A stretch of DNA of 64,000 nt from Shinella daejeonensis (GTDB lineage: Bacteria; Pseudomonadota; Alphaproteobacteria; Rhizobiales; Rhizobiaceae), in assembly GCF_024281235.1 (NCBI RefSeq), contig NZ_JAHWXY010000003.1:186001-250000 (forward strand), written 5' to 3'. Of this stretch, positions 59,986-64,000 are shown in pieces. Made by a program: the position numbers and the translations under genes. The notes under the pieces are model-generated. The model was not told where the DNA came from. It searched no databases and worked only from the letters and a program-made list of their open reading frames with translations. Within the stretch, counting starts at the first letter, position 1; each line of letters starts with the position of its first letter.

Positions 59986-61250
59986 CAGCCTTCCGCTCCT
60001 TCCGCGCCGAGCCGGGCGAGCACGGCCGCACAGCCGTCCGTGACGATGTCGTCCAGCAACGCATCCTCCGCCGCCTCGTCGGCGGCAAGCAGCGCGCGCG
60101 CCTCGCGCGGCAGTTGCCGCAGGAGATCGGCGAGCATCCCCCGCAGGTCTTCACGATAGGCATGGGCCTGCACGACATCGTCGCGCATCAGCCGGCCGAG
60201 CTCGGCGACCGGGCCGGCCATGTCCGTCCGCTCGTCGACCGGCGCTGTGACCGCCAGTTCAGCCGCCTCGACCCAGCATTCTCCCAGCGATGCGGCAAGG
60301 TTCTGCAATTCGCCGACGACCAGATCCTCGTCTCGTCGCAGCCGCCACGCCAGCGGCGTGGCGCCCGTCAGCGTCAGCCGCCCGATGAGCGGCGCGCCGG
60401 CCGCCTGCCGGCCGGCCGCCAGCGCCGCTTCCGCCCGCTCCAGCATCTCACGCCAATCCTCGACGCCGGCAAGGTCGACCGTCAGCCGTTCGAAGACGGC
60501 GATCGCCACGGGGCGCTCCTCGCAGGCGATGCCGCCGTCGTCGGCCACCGTCGCCAGCGTCACGCTCTTGGGACCGTTTTCGTTGATGTCGCGCCCCTGC
60601 GGATTGCCGGCCATGACGATCCACGGCTTTTCACGATGCACGCGGCGCTGGTGGATATGGCCGAGCGCCCAGTAATCGAACCCGTGGGCTTCCAGTTCCG
60701 CCACGCTGCAAGGCGCATAGGGGTCGTGCCGCGAGGCTCCGGCGAGGCTGGTGTGCAGGAGGCCGATATTGACCGCATCGGCGACCGGCGCCCGGAACGA
60801 CGGCAGCAGCGAGGACGGCGCATGCGGCTGGGCAAAGCTGATGCCGTGAACATGAACCTCCCGGCCGCCGGCAAGCCGGCCGGCCAGCACGGGTTTGCCG
60901 CGCCCGTCGAAAACGTGGACATTCGGCGGAAAGGTCAGCTCGCGGGTGATCTGTGACTGGGCGTCGTGGTTGCCGCGAATGAGGTAGACCCGGATGCCGG
61001 CCTGATCCAGCCGGCGCATCTGCTCCATCAGGAACAGCGCCGTCGCCATCGAGGTCTGCGATCCGTCATAGAGATCGCCGGCGATCAGCACGGCGTCGAC
61101 CGTCTCGGCGATGGCGAGATCGACGATCCGCTCCAGCGCCATGCGGGTGGCGCTGCGTACCCGTTCGCCGAGGTCGGCATTGCGCAGCGCCAGCGACGCA
61201 AGCGGCGAATCGAGGTGCAGGTCGGCCGTATGGATGAAGCGGAAAGGCAT
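59985..61250 (-). CDS. YhaO-type DNA repair exonuclease (SbcD/Mre11-like)
   Basis: A 421-aa metallophosphoesterase. All family motifs are present: FIHTADLHLDSP (Asp-x-His, residues 4-15), AGDLYDGSQTS, RGNHDAQSQ, LLHTSLAG and GHIHQRRV. The C-terminal half should contact the coiled-coil ATPase. Start MPFRFIHTADLH was chosen over 20 extra upstream codons. It is the first gene of the two-gene operon with the YhaN-like ATPase. Confidence 0.9.
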   Translation of the reverse strand: MPFRFIHTADLHLDSPLASLALRNADLGERVRSATRMALERIVDLAIAETVDAVLIAGDLYDGSQTSMATALFLMEQMRRLDQAGIRVYLIRGNHDAQSQITRELTFPPNVHVFDGRGKPVLAGRLAGGREVHVHGISFAQPHAPSSLLPSFRAPVADAVNIGLLHTSLAGASRHDPYAPCSVAELEAHGFDYWALGHIHQRRVHREKPWIVMAGNPQGRDINENGPKSVTLATVADDGGIACEERPVAIAVFERLTVDLAGVEDWREMLERAEAALAAGRQAAGAPLIGRLTLTGATPLAWRLRRDEDLVVGELQNLAASLGECWVEAAELAVTAPVDERTDMAGPVAELGRLMRDDVVQAHAYREDLRGMLADLLRQLPREARALLAADEAAEDALLDDIVTDGCAAVLARLGAEGAEG

Positions 61251-61452
61251 GGCGCGACAATCGCCCCGCCAGGAGCCGGGGTCAATGCCTCCCGCCCGCC
61301 GAGACCGCAAACCAGCCGGTTATGCCCGGGAATTCAGCGGCTTGACCCGTCTTCCGACGATCCGCCCGCCCGCATGCGCCCGGCCGCCGCAATCGCGACC
61401 GGCCAGACGCCGGCGCCCGGACGGCAAACATCCGGGAATGTCATGGGATAAT

Positions 61453-61481
61453 TTGACATGGTCCCTCACAAAACCTATATT
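61453..61481 (+). promoter_or_regulatory. Consensus promoter of the MarR gene
   Basis: TTGACA (61453-61458) and TATATT (61476-61481) with exactly 17 bp between. The -10 box ends seven bases before the ATG at 61489, so transcription should begin at or next to the start codon. Confidence 0.85.
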
Positions 61482-61488
61482 AACCCTC

Positions 61489-61974
61489 ATGAATAAGACG
61501 ATCGAAATCTCCCAGAGCATGTTCAAACTCTACCATCAGGTCAGCCGCCTGATAAACGAGTGCATGATGGACGAAGGCGTGTCGCTTGCCCGCAGCAAGT
61601 TTCTGCTGCTCCTGGAATGCCAGGGACCGCAACGGTCCACCGACATCGCCTCCGCGCTGGGCTTCGCCCCGCGCACGGTCACCGAGGCCATCGACGGGCT
61701 GGAGCGGGACAAGCTGGTGAAACGCGCCCCCGATCCGCGCGACCGGCGTGCGAAGATCGTCTCCATCACCGAGACCGGCCGCAACGTGATCTCCGCCGCC
61801 CAGCAACCGCAGCACAAGACCATCGAAGCCATCTTCGAGGTTCTCGACGAAACGCAGAAGCAGAATCTCAGCGAGATCATTCATTGCCTCAGCGAGCGCA
61901 CGGCGGAAGTGCAGCGCGAGCGCGACCGTCGCGCGAACGATTCCACCGTTTCAGCGCTGCGCGCCACCGGCTGA
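61489..61974 (+). CDS. MarR family transcriptional regulator
   Basis: A 161-aa regulator with the MarR winged helix (RSKFLLLLECQGPQRSTDIA, LGFAPRTVTEAIDGLERDKLVKRAPDPRDRRAKIVSITETG; about residues 36-100) flanked by dimerisation helices. The start MNKTIEISQSMFKLY at 61489 fits the family, and no ribosome binding site precedes it. With the promoter position this suggests a leaderless mRNA. It lies alone between divergent yhaO and a convergent gene. The ligand and targets are unknown. Confidence 0.9.
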   Translation: MNKTIEISQSMFKLYHQVSRLINECMMDEGVSLARSKFLLLLECQGPQRSTDIASALGFAPRTVTEAIDGLERDKLVKRAPDPRDRRAKIVSITETGRNVISAAQQPQHKTIEAIFEVLDETQKQNLSEIIHCLSERTAEVQRERDRRANDSTVSALRATG

Positions 61975-61992
61975 CATTCCCCTACCACAAGA

Positions 61993-62022
61993 AAAGGCCG
62001 GGATCGCAGGATCCCGGCCTTT
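61993..62022. terminator. Bidirectional terminator between the MarR gene and the phytase-like gene
   Basis: AAAGGCCGGGATC / GCAG / GATCCCGGCCTTT is a perfect 13-bp stem between convergent genes, with short T runs at both ends. Confidence 0.75.
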
Positions 62023-62043
62023 CGTCTGTCGATTTGCCAGCGC

Positions 62044-64000
62044 TTACATGGCGTTCATCGGGCCGATGCCGAAGAACAGCGTTTCGCCGGAAGAGCCGTC
62101 CACGCCGTCATTGTCGGTGACGACATAGCCGTTGCCGGCGGCATCGACGGCGAAGCCTTCCACCTTGTCGACGACATAGCCGTTGGTGGCCGACTTGAGG
62201 TCGGGAAGGAGATCGCGCACTTCCTCCTTCGTGACCACCGGCAGTTCGCCACCGAGCCCGGCCGGCTTCAGATCGGCGAGCGCGACGCGGTAGATCTTCT
62301 TCAGCTTCGCTGCCTGGCCGATAAGGTTGTCCCGCTCGATGATATAGGCGTGATCGCCGTGCACGGTGATTTCGGAAAGACCGACCCAGCCGCTTTCGGT
62401 CGTTTCGAGCGGGTAGCGCACCGCGCCCCATTCCCCGGAGGACGGCTTGTAGGAGACGAGCTTCACGAAGCCCTTCTCGTCGTCGCCCCATTCGCGCTGG
62501 ACGGCCATCCACAGCACCGTGTCGTCACCTTCGCCGACGCTGGTGATACCTTCGAAACCGAAGCGCTTCTCACCGGCGCGAAGCTCGGCGGGAATGGCGA
62601 TCTCCTTGTCGATCTCGCCCTTGGCGTTCACATGGATGATGGCGTGGCTGTAGAGCTTGTCGGCATCGCCCTCGTTGGCGAGCCAGAAGCCGCCCTCGCC
62701 ATCCGTCGTCACGCCTTCGCTGTCGAGCTTCTGCGCGGCGGCGCCGTTGCGGGTGATGCGCAGCGCGTCGACGATCCGCGCCGGCTTCGCGGTGGCGTCG
62801 ATCGTGAAGATCGTCGGCTGCGAGGCGTAGAAGGAGTCGTTCACCGCATGGAGCATGCCGGGCTTGTCCTTCATCGGAGCAAGACCCGAAAGCGCGCCGA
62901 AGCCGATCAGCTCGCCGTCCTTTTCGGTGGAAACGAGTTGCGGATAGGCCATCTCCCCTTCCGCGCGCTCATAGATCATGACGTGCGAGCGGGCGCCGCC
63001 GTCCTCGACGAGATCGGTCTCATTGGCCGTCACGAAGAGATTGCGGCCCGGGATGGCGACAGCGCCTTCCGGACCCACGCCCGACGGCAGAAGCTGGAGA
63101 AGTTCAGGCTCCGCGCCGGTGTCCTTGTAGACGCCGACGATCGAGGCGCGTTCCGCCAGCACGAAGAACAGATTGTCGTCACCGAACGTCGCGGCTTCCA
63201 GGCCTTCCGGCTCGACGCCCTTCTTGTTGCGCTTGTCGGGGTAGTGACCGATCTTCGCGATCTCGCGTTCGAAGCCGGCGCCGTTCTCGTAAAGAACCTG
63301 GCCTTGCCGGTCGAAGATGGTGAAGCCGCGCGCGCCGCCCTTCCAGTCGCCTTCATTGGCGACGACCAGACGGTCGTCATCCAGCCACTTCACGGCGTCC
63401 GGCTCGCGGGCGAGACCTTTCATCTCGCCGGTGAACGTCAGCGCGCCATCCTTCTTCGTGTCGATGCCTTCGAGGTCGACCGTGCCGGCGGAGAAATGGC
63501 TCTTCACCGTGCCGGTCCTGCCGTCGATGATGACGATATGGTTGTTTTCCTGAAGCGTGAGCGCGATCTCGTCGCGACCGTTGAAGTCGACGAATTCGGG
63601 CTCGGGATCTTCCGGCGCGACATCCGCCAGACCGGTCAGCGGCACATGCTTCAGGCTGGCGCAGTCGACGACGCCATCCTTCAGCGAAACGATCACCAGA
63701 TCGCCGGCCGGCATCTGCGGCAGTCCGCCGTCGCCAAGGTCTTCGTCGCGCTCGTTCTCGATGGCGACCGCGGCGAGCGTGCCGTCCCTGGAGACCGCGA
63801 TGGAATCCGGCTGGCCGCCGAGATCGCAACTGTTCTCGACCGTCCTGCCGGCGATGTCCACGGTTGCCAGCATGCCGGAAGGCTTGACAAAGCTTTCGCG
63901 CGTATTGACGGCGACGAGCGCCTTGCCGCCGACCACCGCCACCGACGTCGGCTCGCCGGAAAAGGAAACGATTCCGGCGGGCTTCGGCGCTCTCGGATCG
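62044..64000 (-). CDS. Secreted beta-propeller/esterase-like phytase-domain protein (5' truncated by window)
   Basis: The frame is open to the last base of the window, so the N-terminus lies outside; 651 codons are present. The N-terminal part has propeller-blade repeats (GMLATVDIAG, PDSIAVSRDGTLAAVA, HIVIIDGRTGTVKSHF, GVEPEGLEAATFGDDNLFFVLAERASIVGVY). The C-terminal part resembles the esterase-like phytase domain: GALSGLAPMKDKPGMLHAVND, SEGVTTDGEGGFWLANE, GFEGITSVGEGDDT and DKVEGFAVDAAGNGYVVTDNDG. It is probably exported and may be a phosphatase, but neither substrate nor catalytic residues are established for this group. Confidence 0.8.
   Translation of the reverse strand, partial: DPRAPKPAGIVSFSGEPTSVAVVGGKALVAVNTRESFVKPSGMLATVDIAGRTVENSCDLGGQPDSIAVSRDGTLAAVAIENERDEDLGDGGLPQMPAGDLVIVSLKDGVVDCASLKHVPLTGLADVAPEDPEPEFVDFNGRDEIALTLQENNHIVIIDGRTGTVKSHFSAGTVDLEGIDTKKDGALTFTGEMKGLAREPDAVKWLDDDRLVVANEGDWKGGARGFTIFDRQGQVLYENGAGFEREIAKIGHYPDKRNKKGVEPEGLEAATFGDDNLFFVLAERASIVGVYKDTGAEPELLQLLPSGVGPEGAVAIPGRNLFVTANETDLVEDGGARSHVMIYERAEGEMAYPQLVSTEKDGELIGFGALSGLAPMKDKPGMLHAVNDSFYASQPTIFTIDATAKPARIVDALRITRNGAAAQKLDSEGVTTDGEGGFWLANEGDADKLYSHAIIHVNAKGEIDKEIAIPAELRAGEKRFGFEGITSVGEGDDTVLWMAVQREWGDDEKGFVKLVSYKPSSGEWGAVRYPLETTESGWVGLSEITVHGDHAYIIERDNLIGQAAKLKKIYRVALADLKPAGLGGELPVVTKEEVRDLLPDLKSATNGYVVDKVEGFAVDAAGNGYVVTDNDGVDGSSGETLFFGIGPMNAM

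Overview
The window is ordinary chromosomal DNA of an alphaproteobacterium, most likely a member of the Rhizobiaceae (Rhizobium, Ensifer/Sinorhizobium, Shinella or a relative). The evidence is high-GC coding DNA, the cell-cycle pair divK-pleD, a complete 14-gene nuo operon followed by birA-rnj-mce-DUF1467-proS-lolC-lolD-dnaE all on one strand, a NuoE with a C-terminal helix-hairpin-helix tail, a short ProS, fused SecDF, alphaproteobacterial LexA boxes (GTTC-N7-GTTC), and an rkp-type capsule locus. Assignment below family level is inference.

Layout. 1-2.6 kb: DUF983 zinc-ribbon protein (5' cut by the window), NUDIX hydrolase, MFS transporter and rpmG. 3.2-5.0 kb: pleD and divK on the minus strand. 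5.2-8.3 kb, plus strand: DUF3572 protein, SOS-type dinB with a LexA box, secreted L,D-transpeptidase. 8.3-35.2 kb: a long minus-strand block with dnaE, a 28-codon LexA-controlled membrane microprotein not seen by ordinary gene callers, lolD-lolC-proS, DUF1467-mce-rnj-birA, and nuoN to nuoA with an extra small secreted protein between nuoD and nuoE. 35.7-36.2 kb: two tandem tRNA-Asp (minus) and a tRNA-Val (plus). 36.3-36.8 kb: two small membrane proteins. 36.9-49.7 kb: the rkp-1 capsule region: rkpA (reducing type I polyketide synthase), rkpG (alpha-oxoamine synthase) and rkpH (short-chain reductase) on the minus strand, diverging from rkpI and rkpJ. 49.9-53.2 kb: a D-arginine-type module (amino-acid binding protein, LysR regulator, DauA-like dehydrogenase). 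53.3-64 kb: secDF, a hypothetical membrane protein, the YhaN/YhaO nuclease-ATPase pair, a MarR regulator with a probably leaderless mRNA, and a beta-propeller/phytase-like secreted protein cut by the window end.

How the genes work together. nuoA-N builds complex I. DnaE, DinB, YhaON and the LexA-controlled microprotein concern replication and the DNA damage response. RkpA-G-H together have the logic of a sphingoid-base or fumonisin-type pathway (polyketide synthase, amino-acid condensing PLP enzyme, ketoreductase), and RkpJ is KpsS-like. This suggests they make an amino-lipid on which capsular (K-antigen) polysaccharide is built or anchored; that last step is inference.

The two points most worth attention are (1) the 28-aa membrane protein at 11958-12044, under a textbook promoter overlapped by two LexA boxes, which resembles in organisation the Caulobacter SOS division inhibitor SidA, and (2) the rkpA-G-H lipid pathway with a short well-initiated upstream ORF in front of rkpA.
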